From Adineta ricciae (lineage: Eukaryota > Rotifera > Eurotatoria > Adinetida > Adinetidae), in contig CAJNOJ010000142.1 in the NCBI GenBank assembly GCA_905250025.1, positions 130,602 through 194,601 of the forward strand: 64,000 nt of DNA, given 5' to 3'. The translations under genes were made by a program, and so were the position numbers. The notes below the pieces were generated by a model. That model ran no database searches, had not been told where the DNA came from, and saw nothing but the letters and a program-made list of their open reading frames with translations. Positions 12,435-22,860 of this stretch are shown here, piece by piece (the stretch's first letter is position 1; every line of letters begins with the position of its first letter).

Positions 12435-13475
12435 TTACCCTTTCGAGTTCAACGTTTCTTTTATCATTGTTGCCACTAATTCATCTAGTGATATACCAGA
12501 AGCTTTCGCCATGTATGGAATTCCACCTCCACCATCGAAAGAACAGTACAAACCAGCTTCTATGAACCAGGGCTCTCCACTTGGATCGATTCGAAAGTCG
12601 AATGCACTATAATGACGACAGCCTAAGGCGACATGACACTTCTTTGCCACGTCTTGCACTTTTTGGGTGACGGGATCATTAGAATCGACAATCCAATATC
12701 GCGTACCCCAGTCTTTTGGCCAGCCAAGAAATTTCCCATTAGCATCTAACTCTGGAAACTTTTCAACATGAGTTCGTACTGGTCGCTCATGCGGGTCGAT
12801 TGCATATTCTTCAATAGGCAGAGCGATGAGTTGACCGTCTTTGACAATGATACCGCAACGCACTTCTCTACCGGGTGGAATAAATGTTTCGACAATAACC
12901 TTGTCGGCCTGTTCAAATGCTTTTGTCAAAGCTGTATCATAGCCACTAGCATCTTCGACAAGAGACATTCCCAGAGAATTATCGCAACAAGTCGGTTTCA
13001 CAATTGCCGGAGGTGGAATAGTCGGTACATCTCCGTGACGTAATATTTCACCAAAAGGCACTTTGACTCCTGCCGCAGCAACGATTGCTTTCGTTTTATC
13101 TTTATGAACTGCGATTGACATGATTTCGGCCGTATTGCCCATATAAGGAATCTTTAACATATCGAATAATGCACGATAGTGAGTCATTCCATGAATGCAA
13201 TACATGTGTGGCATAACCAGATCAATTTTCTGCGCCGTTATAAGCTGTATAGCTTCAGCTAGCGGCATCGGCTTGGCGGCGTCAAAATCTTTTTCGTTCA
13301 GGGTTGAAGGAAATCGCCATTGGCCATCAACCGTCACCACTGCGATCACAAAATTTTGTAACAATGGCACATACGGTGCCATATTCAAATTACATTGAGC
13401 ATTTCGGTATGACAATCCATAATAAAAATCGTTGAATGGCGAGCCAGTTACATGAAGGATGCGATATGTTGTCAT
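12435..13475 (-). CDS. ATP-grasp ligase, D-alanine-D-alanine ligase-like (copy 1)
   Basis: Intronless, 346 residues, about the length of bacterial Ddl. The central I-V-K-P-T-C-C-D-N-S-L-G-M stretch is the ATP-grasp nucleotide-binding loop, V-E-T-F-I-P-P-G-R-E-V-R-C-G the second ATP-grasp strand, and D-F-R-I-D-P-S-G-E-P-W-F-I-E-A-G the C-terminal metal-binding region. Bacterial Ddl joins two D-alanines for peptidoglycan; Ddl-like genes of bacterial origin have been reported in bdelloids, so horizontal acquisition is the likely source. One oddity is that the canonical metal-binding E-x-N is E-A-G here and in copy 2, so the substrate or chemistry may have changed. The gene is divergent from the saposin-like gene with about 1 kb between them. 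The start at 13475 is the same as in copy 2. Confidence 0.85.
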   Translation of the reverse strand: MTTYRILHVTGSPFNDFYYGLSYRNAQCNLNMAPYVPLLQNFVIAVVTVDGQWRFPSTLNEKDFDAAKPMPLAEAIQLITAQKIDLVMPHMYCIHGMTHYRALFDMLKIPYMGNTAEIMSIAVHKDKTKAIVAAAGVKVPFGEILRHGDVPTIPPPAIVKPTCCDNSLGMSLVEDASGYDTALTKAFEQADKVIVETFIPPGREVRCGIIVKDGQLIALPIEEYAIDPHERPVRTHVEKFPELDANGKFLGWPKDWGTRYWIVDSNDPVTQKVQDVAKKCHVALGCRHYSAFDFRIDPSGEPWFIEAGLYCSFDGGGGIPYMAKASGISLDELVATMIKETLNSKG

Positions 13476-14472
13476 GTCGTATTTTCCCCTAGACAGTGTC
13501 GTTGTTCTTATTGATTATACAGCATATAGAAAAATTCTCCTTTACTATGTTATTACACTGACTTGATGTTGGCTTGGTGCACTCTTCGAGAAGAGGTAGG
13601 TGACAGAGTAAAACAGAATACGCTGTTCTTTTGACGATGATATTTATAACGAGAAGAAACGAAGAAAAAATCTATTTTTTTAAAACTTTTGTGCAGTAGC
13701 GACAATCGAAAAAAAGATCGCAACAGTGTATAAAGGAAAGGAAGAGCAAAATAACGCGCGTGATAGACAAACCATATCATCAGATGCCAAAACCAAAGAG
13801 AAAGAATAAATAACTGAACGATAGGAGATAAAAACCAGAGATGTGGAAATAAAAGATGCAAGAAATTGTTTCAGAAATGGGATTTGATTTCACCGATGAG
13901 AAAAGGAACAATTATGCACCGACACAAGTTTTCCTATTTTAAACGACTTTATACTCTCATTCATATTGATGTTTAGTTATGATCAAAACAGTTCACTCTT
14001 CAAAATGAATAGTACTTGCTCACATTTAATCATGTTTACTATTTTGTTAAATTAATTACCATAATAAATTTCTTTTTTTTTTATTAACGACGCAATAAGT
14101 TCTTTTTTCTTTTCCTTTTTCTCTATGGGTGAGGGTGAAGCAAGAACGTTTTTCTCTCCACGTGTTTAGTATGTTGTTGTCGTATAGTTTTTACCTTTTA
14201 AGCAGTATAATAGATAAAAATGTAGGTTTCTTCATCCGTGAAATTTTCTGTTCTTGTTTATTATGCGCTGTTTTTGCTCGAAAATTGTCTTTGCTTAGGA
14301 TATATTACTGTAGTTTTAATCTCGTTTATTTTTTTTAGTTTTATCACAGTTCAACTGTTGTTACACGATAATAAACGTCAATCTTTGATAGTTTGGCAAC
14401 TCTTAAAATGGGCACGATGAGATTCATTGGTCTCCTATGCCGTATGTGATATACATCCATGATGTTTTTTTT
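13476..14472. other. Divergent intergenic region, copy 1
   Basis: About 1 kb between the ATP-grasp gene (minus) and the saposin-like gene (plus), conserved as 36330-37342 in copy 2 with small indels. T-rich runs and short open frames differ between the copies, so I read no gene. It should hold both promoters. Confidence 0.5.
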
Positions 14473-16580
14473 ATGAAAAGAATGATTACTCGTTTTTCAG
14501 TTTGCGCTTCGATCATAGTGATCACTGAGGGATTGATGATTTTACCTCAGTTGGATGACGAGTCTCTCAACGACAAGGAACGCATGATATGTAATGTCAT
14601 TGTTCGAGCTGTACATGACCTGCATGTTTATCAAAAGAAGTCCGTGCAGGAGATTAATGTGTATTTGGATGCTGACTGTAAAAAACTTGTAAATGAAGAT
14701 CTCGTCGATCAGGTCAGTTCGCTGACACAGGTTTTCCTGGATGATGTTTCAATCACTGTGAATTTTAGTGTCATGAAATGGTAACTGAAAATGGCGCACA
14801 GATCTACGAACATGTGAAGAATGGCATCGTAAGTTTACGAGGAATTGTGATGATGATATTGTTCCAGTCATCGTCTGTAACAGGAAATGTCTCAAATCTG
14901 CCAAAAAATCAGCGATTTCAATGAAATAGATCTTCCATACAGTGACGACGACGAGAACAACTATGACGGTAAAACTAAAGTAAGATGACTTTTCGTTGAA
15001 TTTTTATATCGTACACACTTCTGGTTGAAGTGTTCACGTAAAGGTAAAGACAAATGTCAGTGCTGTAAAATCCATGTCTTCAAGCGGAAAATGCGCCTTC
15101 ATCAAGTTGTCAAACAGATTGCTCGAAAGCATCTTCGTATGTGTAGAAAATCTAGTCGAGTACTCCGCTGCCGCTTTTGGGTCCGGGAAAGGGAACGTCG
15201 TTTTCTAAAGAAAATTGAAAAGATTTGTCCGTGCACTATTTGTACACATCTTGGCTATTGCAAGAAAAGAGCCGAGGGTAATAATCTCGCAAATGTCGAT
15301 CTTTTCGCTAATCAATCATCGCTATTGCTGGAAATGTTACTTGACCAACAATTGGACACTTTTTTTAGCAAGAATATTTGCAGTAACTTCGAATCATTGC
15401 AGGCAAGTTGTGTTCAGATTGCCGCATCGGTTGATAGCCATCATTATGGCAAAGTTCACATGGCAATGCTTCGAGATGATATAACGTGGATTGAAAAAGA
15501 TCTTCAAAAGAGCATACAATCGATCAACGCCGATACCAACACCAAGCCATGCGGCGCATGTAAAGATACCGTTCACTTTTCCGCCAACTTCTATACTAAG
15601 AATTTAGTAAGTGTCATTTCACTTTCAGAAAAACAGACATCGCATAGAAATTGTCTTAGGGATTGGTGCGTGACACGTTGATGAACATTTGTGGACAATG
15701 GTCATCGAAAGAAGATTGTCAAGACGTTCTGAACAAGCAATTTGATGATGTTAAGAATTATTTGCATACATTGAAAGCAGATAGTATCTGTACAGTTAAA
15801 CATCATTGTCCCGTGAATGTCAATGATAAATGTGCTGCGTGTGTTCAACGCTTTCAACCTCGCAAAGATACAGCTAAAAAATTTGTTGATCATTTCGCAT
15901 CATATCTACCCAGTCTATGCAAAAATGCAGCCGCTTCACAATGTTTACAATTTGTCTCGGAAGTCACAGCTGAACTTCGTTCATTCATCGACGATTTCGA
16001 TGTTCAGAAAACTTGTCTAGCAATGGGCTTTTGCGATGGGAATGCTGCTCAAGATTTAGATAGTTATGAACGTGCTTACGTAGAAGTCATGAAGAACGAT
16101 GTGTGTTCAATGTTGAAACCTTACGAAAAACTTTGCGAGAAAGTCATTCAAGGTGACAATCTTGACACCGAAGAAATTAGTTTTATCGCCAAAAGCATGG
16201 AAGAATTCTCTTTACGTTGTGAATCTTCCCCGGATGAAATTGTTTCGAGCGTGGTGGATGCTTCCGAGGGAAAAGACAAATGTCAATGTTGCATCAATCA
16301 CGTCATTCAGAAGAAGAAGATTATTAAAGAACGCATTGCCAAATATGTCGAACATATGAAAGAACTATGCAAACGTTGTCCAGCACGGGAAAAATGCGAA
16401 CGTCATTGGGACGAAAAGAAGGCTCGATGGGATGCTAAAATAGATAAGATCTGCCCTAAAAGAGCCTGTGTTCATATGGGTTATTGTACTAATACACATC
16501 CATTCGCACAGCCATTACCATTTCGCATTGGTACTACCATTCTTCAACCTGAAATTGAAAAGAAAAAAAAATTGGTTTGA
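14473..16580 (+). CDS. Multi-domain saposin-like secreted protein (copy 1)
   Basis: Five exons join in phase 0: 14473-14712, 14769-14828, 14884-14979, 15031-15606 and 15660-16580, giving 630 residues. Met at 14473 is chosen because M-K-R-[MV]-I-T-R-F begins a signal peptide shared with copy 2; an earlier ATG at 14437 is not kept there. The protein is Cys-rich with helical, amphipathic segments in which cysteines are spaced as in saposin B domains, and the motif K-D-K-C-Q-C-C occurs twice (exons 4 and 5), each followed by a basic helix and a C-x-H-[LM]-G-Y-C ending. Saposin-like proteins bind or perturb lipids in lysosomes or outside the cell; the role here is inferred from fold only. All five exons have equal lengths in copy 2. 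Confidence 0.75.
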
Positions 16581-16957
16581 AGAACCATGGCGTACCAAAT
16601 CATAAAACTGAATTCAAAATAAAATATACTCAATTTAATCAAGATTGCTTTTATCATATTCTTTATCTAATTAATCTCATATTTCTCGCATTCATTCATT
16701 CATTGTAGACATGCTTTGTAGTTACTACGATATTTTCAAATCGATTCAGAAACATTTTCTTTGTTCTCATAAGTGATCCTTTGTCTTCATTTCATTATAT
16801 TCGAACTTAACTAAATAAATATTATATGAAATGGCAATAGTTCTTTTTTACTTTTCTTAATCCTTCAATATTTCGCAATTTCTTCTACGGTGGTATATAT
16901 ACTTGAGTGTGAGTATGTGTGTTCTTGCGAAATTTTCTAACTAAGAGACATCGCGAT

Positions 16958-17719
16958 ATGAAGATTATTTCTCTTGTCTCATTGGTACTCGTATTTCAAT
17001 GCACAACAATCAGTGCTCAGACGACTGTATCCATCTCAGCAACAAGTGAGCCGTATGTCGAAAATCCTCCTCCAAATCCTCCTATGTATCCTCCAAGATG
17101 GACAGCAACTGCACATTTTCAATTTGTAAACATGACGAGCAAGAAACCTGCAGGTTCTGGTATCTTATATCAAATTATTGATTCACCCAATCAAAAATTT
17201 CGAGCTGATGATCTCTATTTTGCCGGAACATTTCCTTCTCCATACGACACAGTTTTTACCTCATCGGAGCCATCTAACACGTATCAATACTATGCGAATG
17301 TCACCTCGGATGGAGTATTCTGTATTACATATCCAGGCAAGCCAACAACACTGTCACAAAATTGGGTAAAAGACTTCTGCTCGTACAATTTGACACTCTA
17401 TTATGGAACAACAAAAGCCTATCGATGGAACTGTGCTACTGATGTTGTGTTTTGGTTTACTGATACGGCAGCTGATGATGGACGCCTGATTTATCAGCAT
17501 ACTTTACCACAGCCGTTCTTTGATGTTTATCAATACCTATGGTTCACAAATTATACTGTGGTCGCTGAAGAATTTGATCCAACCATCTTCGTTCCACCAA
17601 AAGGATGGAATTGTGAACGTCGGCCAACCAGTGGAGTCGTAAAATATACATTTTGCGTCACACTGCTATTTACTTCTATGCTGCTTTTCGTTCTTGAAAA
17701 TATGAACGGGTGGTCCTGA
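16958..17719 (+). CDS. Secreted or membrane-anchored protein, LolA/ependymin-like (copy 1)
   Basis: Single exon, 253 residues from Met at 16958, which starts a clear signal peptide (M-K-I-I-S-L then a hydrophobic run and A-Q). A Pro-rich linker with P-P-N-P-P follows. The body has six or more cysteines, several N-glycosylation sites, and near the C-terminus F-D-P-T-I-F-V-P-P-K-G-W-N-C, a motif I associate with animal LolA-like or ependymin-type lipid-binding domains; this assignment is tentative. A hydrophobic segment of about 18 residues at the end could be a membrane or GPI anchor. It follows the saposin-like gene on the same strand after about 380 bp. Copy 2 keeps the full frame. Confidence 0.6.
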   Translation: MKIISLVSLVLVFQCTTISAQTTVSISATSEPYVENPPPNPPMYPPRWTATAHFQFVNMTSKKPAGSGILYQIIDSPNQKFRADDLYFAGTFPSPYDTVFTSSEPSNTYQYYANVTSDGVFCITYPGKPTTLSQNWVKDFCSYNLTLYYGTTKAYRWNCATDVVFWFTDTAADDGRLIYQHTLPQPFFDVYQYLWFTNYTVVAEEFDPTIFVPPKGWNCERRPTSGVVKYTFCVTLLFTSMLLFVLENMNGWS

Positions 17720-18020
17720 ATACTGAAAAAGGCACTTTGCGTTTTCACACGAACAGTCTTCATTTTGTGCATGTTTGAGAGCTATAAGACCAATAAACTT
17801 GTCGCCCCTGCAATAGATTTTTGCCCAATGTTCACATTTCTCATCGACTCCGAACAAAATTGGTTAGTACGTACTGCGTAAATAAAATTGTAAAAAGAGC
17901 AAAATCTCCAGTGAAGTGTCCGTTGGCACAACCATCAACAACGCTCTTTTCTTTTATGAAAACAAAAGATAAAGGAAAAACACATGTTATTCATATAACA
18001 TCTGATGACTGAATACATAC
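17666..18020 (-). other. Possible Cys-rich small gene, unresolved
   Basis: On the minus strand the peptide V-V-D-G-C-A-N-G-H-F-T-G-D-F-A-L-F (near 17950-17900) and a Cys-rich stretch F-G-V-D-E-K-C-E-H-W-A-K-I-Y-C (near 17860-17800) look coding and have close matches in copy 2 (about 40600-40840). There the second piece stops earlier. I could not join the two pieces with plausible splice sites, nor find a start. It may be a degenerate gene. Confidence 0.25.
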
Positions 18021-18398
18021 AAGTAATTGAGACCATATTTTTCTTGCACATATTTTCCATTAACAAAATATTCATGTATATTTGTCTTTAAATCATCGAA
18101 GGCTGTCAGTAATAGTTATTTGGACATTTATTCATACTTTTTCTGTTAATTGATATAACCAATTCCTTGGTAAATCAGCCAATCGATCTCTTCTCCATCT
18201 TCATGTTACATACGTAGCGTTTCTTAGAAGTCGTTGCAGTGCACTACCCATCAGTCTTTCGGAAACTGTCAAACGTACATTTATTAATGCGGTTCGCATT
18301 TGTATTCCTTTTTGAATTTCTATCAATTCCAGAATTCTTCGACGGAATTAACTTCATCCTTGCGTATCTCTTGGAAACAGTGTTATATGACAAGTTTA

Positions 18399-19415
18399 TC
18401 AAAGATTTGATAAAAAATGAACATGTATGAAAATGATTAGGAATATAAAACAAGAAAATGTCGAATAAATGCTCGAAATAGTTTGCATGAATTGGATCGA
18501 CGTGGCAGTTGATGGTGTTGGTTGGAGATCGGACAGTTCGGGTATATTTTCCATCATCCAAGAAAGATAGGCGCTTACACGTAAGAATACAGTAGGTGAT
18601 CGCGGCAAACCACAGCCCCATGCATACGATGTGATACCAATGAGATACCAACGGCTATCCAATGGATCTTGTATCATCAATGGCCCACCCGAATCGCTCT
18701 AGTTTTTAGAAAAATGATCAAATATTCATTATGATCTAAAGGTGACACTTACTCCACACGTTCCATAACCACCTTCGAGACGTCCAGCACAAAGTTGCAA
18801 TGATGTATCCATAATTAACGGCCCTTGATCAGTCTTGGTGCACTCCGGTGACGAATTATTTAACAATTCCAGAGTGACTTCTTGCAAAGTGAGAGATAAA
18901 CTAGTGGCATTCGAGCTCGTCATACCCCAACCCAACGTTGTTGTGTTCATTTTATCGTTGATATTCCGATTTTCCGGAAGAAAAGGGAGACAAATGGTTT
19001 CAAATAGCTCTTCTGTATCACGTTCCAATTCAAGAACAGCGAAGTCATAGATGGTTTGAGAAAAGTCAACTGTTGATGTATAGTTTGGATGACGATATAT
19101 TTTTTTGACAGGAGAAACAAAATGATCTGTATCATTCAAATAATGAAGACCAATATGTACCTGATATTGCCAGGGGAGAAATAGATAAGTACAATGCCCA
19201 GCTGTCAGAACAAATCTTCGATGAATTAGCGATCCTCCGCAGAGATGTTGAGGAACACCTTGTGCTCGCAAAGATATCATCCATGGCCAACTACCAATGG
19301 GCGACTCAACACCACCCGCTATTCTGGACTTTGGTTGCATACCACAATTAGACGCATTGACGAATGAATCAAACTTAGAAAGTACGATCCAAAGAATTAG
19401 AATAAAACTTCTCAT
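18399..19415 (-). CDS. Chymotrypsin-type serine protease, C-terminally anchored (copy 1)
   Basis: Two exons, 19415-18753 and 18698-18399, join in phase 0 over a 54-bp intron and give 320 residues (family S1). Met at 19415 starts a signal peptide. Activation would cut R31-I32 (R-I-A-G-G). The triad is His74 (T-A-G-H-C), Asp124 (Y-D-F-A-V) and Ser224 (S-D-S-G-G-P), the last split from the body by the intron. The residue six before the serine is Gly, not the Asp of trypsin, so cleavage after Arg/Lys is not expected; chymotrypsin- or elastase-like choice is inferred. After the domain comes a Thr/Ser-rich linker and a hydrophobic tail, so the enzyme is probably held at the cell surface. Intact in copy 2. 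Confidence 0.85.
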
Positions 19416-19442
19416 AAAAATGCCTTTTTTTGTTATGTGCAA

Positions 19443-20906
19443 TAGTATAAAACATGTGATGAAGAAAAATTTGCATGTATATATATATAAGTGTCAATAT
19501 TGATTTGTTGTTCTTATCATCGACGTTAGTCATTTTCTCCGAGTGTTCTTTTTTGTTCGTTCTACAATCACTCCAAATGCTATATAGAATGAAAGAATTT
19601 CCTGTTGCACATAAACTACTACATAAATCAGAACGTCCGATTGAAATGAGGCTGTTTTCCGAAAAGAAACTTGTGCACATCTAGTTATCATGTTTTCACT
19701 CGACTAAAAATAAACTCAATTCGTTTCGTCATTAATTCATAAACAGATGTGTACATTCTCCGAAGTGCTTTCTTTCCAACAACGATGAAACTTTGATAAA
19801 ATCTTTCATCGAAAGGCGTATTTTTTCGTCACTTCATCTGCTCCTTTCGCCGAATGAAAGATAAAAGATAACGAAATGATGTAGATTAACAAATATTTGT
19901 CGTTCTTCTTTCAAGCAAATCATCTGTTGACTTCGACTAAGTTTGTCGGAGCATTGGAACAACACCAGTTCGTCGAAGGGAAAGTACAACAGTATGCTGG
20001 TCTCCAAATGATATAAGTGCCACAGCACACGGCCAGCAACGCTAGTAGTGTGGAAAAGATGCGGGCTTTTAGAATACTGTAGAACGAGAAGAAACTCTTC
20101 AAAATATATCATATAGTCAATGAGAATTCTTTGAGCAATACGATGCAAAACGGAAAATTGTTCTATGATAAACAACAGAAGATGATCGCTTAACCGATCA
20201 ATCCAGCAGGTCGACTCACTCGACGAAATTCTTGTAATCCGAATCCATACACATATTCTCCGACCACACTTGAATGTTACGGTATGTGTATGAGTCAAAA
20301 ATGTTTATGAATGTCAGATTCAGGCTATTATTATGTTACATGTTCGATGAATGGACAATTTGGACAAGCCTGCATGCAGTATGTTCTTCATTCATAAACT
20401 CAATATAAACTGTGTTGTAATGATATAGGATCACCTTGTTTACCATGAACAAATGGTGGATTTTGACAACGCTGTGATTGCATGGTACTCTAATTTTATT
20501 TGGTAGTGTGCTGTTTCTTGTGATTATGAAGAGAAATCGAGATCTTTATGCGAGAAAATAATCAGATGTAACTCTCGCTTTTGAATGGAACATATTGAAA
20601 AAAGTTTAAAGGTAAATTCAGTTGCACGTTTTCTTTGCTTCCTAATCATCAGTAAAAATATCTTAATAACCACCGTGAATTTCTTGGATATAACAAGAGA
20701 AAAAGTGTGTATATGGATACTCGTTTTAATTATAAATTCTGTATAAAGAAGAACTTCAATGAAAATGGTATTTCACTGAATATTCCCTCTTCGAACAAAA
20801 GAAGCCTGTCAGGCAATAATGTTAGAAAATTTTATCCATAAAAAAGTCATTCTGTGATGAGTAGCAAAGAAAAGACTTCATAGCCAGTGAATACCATGTA
20901 GTCAAA
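19443..20906. other. Intergenic within copy 1
   Basis: Conserved with copy 2 (43124-44683) but the longest open frames (minus 19834-20298) are broken by indels there, so I do not call them. A short plus-strand frame at about 20444-20560 matches the 38-residue membrane peptide of copy 2 (44118-44234), but its codon 11 is TGA here instead of TGG. Confidence 0.4.
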
Positions 20907-21131
20907 TCACATTGCTTTGTAAGCAGCGATCAGAATTATCACAATAACAAAACCACAAATGAATATGCTGAACGCTGTTAATAAACTAGACCAAATAAGA
21001 TAATCTAATGGTTGTGGGGGTTTTTGTGTTACAACCGGTACCGGGAAATCGTCGGATTGTAATAAAGAATTGACATGTCTTCTTGTGGGAATTTTAGATG
21101 TAACTGCTGTTTGCTCGTAGTCAGAGCCCAT
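20907..21131 (-). CDS. Small single-pass membrane protein, 74 aa (copy 1)
   Basis: An uninterrupted frame with a polar N-terminal half and a hydrophobic C-terminal half (about residues 43-70) ending in A-Y-K-A-M. The P-P-Q-P-L-D-Y-L-I-W-S segment just before the membrane stretch recalls the entry of CD225/dispanin domains, though only one membrane span is present. Copy 2 (44684-44908) keeps start, stop and length, with changes mainly in the polar half, which supports a real gene. Function is unknown. Confidence 0.5.
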   Translation of the reverse strand: MGSDYEQTAVTSKIPTRRHVNSLLQSDDFPVPVVTQKPPQPLDYLIWSSLLTAFSIFICGFVIVIILIAAYKAM

Positions 21132-21357
21132 TTTTTTTCAAACAATGTTATACGGTTGCACGCTATGCGGAGAGGAGAGAAAAAATAATAAAACATGTGC
21201 GATGTGACTATACTCAATCATGCATTGAGACACACATATGTTCGAAAGAGAAAGGAATGATGTATATATTTTATTTATACTGTTACGTTACACTCGTTTG
21301 AAAGAAAGATACAAACTACAGATGACGAGATTTCCTTTGATGCTGACCACCATTTAG

Positions 21358-21468
21358 TTAAGTAATCCATCGCTCTTGGATTTTGTTTTGGATCTGTTTA
21401 CAAAATGCTTCAGTTTGGTCCGGTGGTACTTTATCAAGCTGATTAACAACAATATCATAACGAGTTTT
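21358..21468 (-). other. Possible 3' terminal coding exon
   Basis: Minus strand: after an acceptor-like AATAG the frame reads K-T-R-Y-D-I-V-V-N-Q-L-D-K-V-P-P-D-Q and runs to a stop at 21358 (37 codons). Copy 2 keeps the peptide but has a TAA nine codons earlier. The upstream exon was not found; in copy 2 the region upstream is deleted. The product is not recognised. Confidence 0.22.
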
Positions 21469-22269
21469 CTATTAGTTATGACGCTGAAAATGCATTCATC
21501 AACTACGTCAACGAGTTTTCTTATTCAATGCTTAATTTTTGTTCGACTATTAATCTCTATACTACGCATACATTCAGAGTGTTCTAAATCACCTTATAAT
21601 TTACTCAACGTATATAAAGAAAACTCAAAATGTTATTCGATTCTTTTTTTAATCGCATTGCCTTGGATTCGCGCTCAAAACAAACATGTCTGCATAAGAA
21701 GAAATAGAAAAGAACGTTCTCTCCATGTGCTCTGAAAATTCGCCTTGGCAAGTCGTTTTCTTTAACATTGTACAACTATTACGTTGCCGACAGCAGATTT
21801 CAACTGAATGACATACGATTTAGCATACAACCGTGCAAACATTCAAGAAACACGACATATCTTAGTGATATAGTTAAACTCCTACGCAGGATGCCATGAC
21901 ACGCACACATTTACTGATAATGATCAATGTATCGAGTTTGTTCTCGACAACACTCGTGCCAAAGTGTGACTAATCAATTCAGGATCACTCGGGCAGTATA
22001 TTGGATCGTGTATACATATGATATCACAAATCTTGATTCGATTTTCCTTTTTTGTGACAATAAAAATCAGCACGAACGCTGGGCCAAAAAGTGGTGTGAG
22101 AGCGAAGTTTGCTTCCATAGACATTACAATTATTTATCAACAGCTAAAAACAATCATTCGCATCAACACGAACTCAATGCTTTTCCTATAAGTTTCGTAC
22201 AATTTGGCAAGAGGCTAGATCAACTGGATCCATAATTTTTGTACACGTAAATCATCAACGAAATACTAT

Positions 22270-22860
22270 TCACCATCAGATCTGAAGTTGAAGATAAACA
22301 TACGAAAGAATTTGCCAATAATGAAATCGATCGAAAGAAAGCGAAGCAATTGGAAGATGGGTATTATAAACACACACAGATTTGATGGCATTTAACAGAG
22401 GGATTCCTATATAGTCTGCTGAATAGTTCATTAAGAATAATGGATAGCGAAGTGATTACACTAATGGGTTTCTTCATCGACACATCGAAGAGCTGCGCAA
22501 ACAACAATTTGGCGGTGTGTCGAATATTAAAAGCTTCACAGTTTATCGTGGTCCAGGATTGACAAAGGCAGATTTCAATGAATTAGTAGTATCGAAAGGT
22601 GGTTTGATGTCTTTCAATAATTTCTTCGCAGCCAGTGAAAATCCCAATGCCTCTCTCATTTTCGCTCCGACAGATCAAAGGAAAAATTCTGTCGTAAGTG
22701 TTCTTTTCGTGATGAAGATTGATCCAAAACAATTAACAACATCATTTGCGTCGATTCGACACGTCAGTCAGTTTGCGGAAGAAGAAGAATTATGTATGCT
22801 GACGAAGCGAATTTGAAAAGAGTTTACCATGTGCTGAAGAATGAATACGATTGGGTCTTA
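22270..22860 (+). pseudogene. Decayed ADP-ribosyltransferase (ART) fragment
   Basis: The plus strand reads W-H-L-T-E-G-F-L-Y-S-L-L-N (near 22385), shifts frame near 22476, and continues H-R-H-I-E-E-L-R-K-Q-Q-F to F-T-V-Y-R-G-P-G-L, the ART R-motif, then an E-E-E-E-L-C region before a stop at 22814. This parallels the ART part of the gene at 57490-60974 (W-W-Y-T-K-A-N-F-L-F-S and T-V-Y-R-G-Q-G-L). The N-terminal part and the TPR repeats are missing, there is at least one frameshift and an early TGA, so it is a relic. It lies in the segment that copy 2 lacks. Confidence 0.65.

Noticed and set aside
18244..18651. Minus-strand frame overlapping the protease exon 2
   Set aside because: Shadow frame of the serine protease; the true frame holds S-D-S-G-G-P.
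19834..20298. 154-codon minus-strand frame
   Set aside because: Indels in copy 2 destroy it and no motif is recognisable; a different frame in the same place also looks partly coding but stops appear.
21376..21735. 119-codon plus-strand frame upstream of the ART relic
   Set aside because: Not kept in copy 2, and composition is that of AT-rich noncoding DNA; the opposite strand has a better candidate exon.
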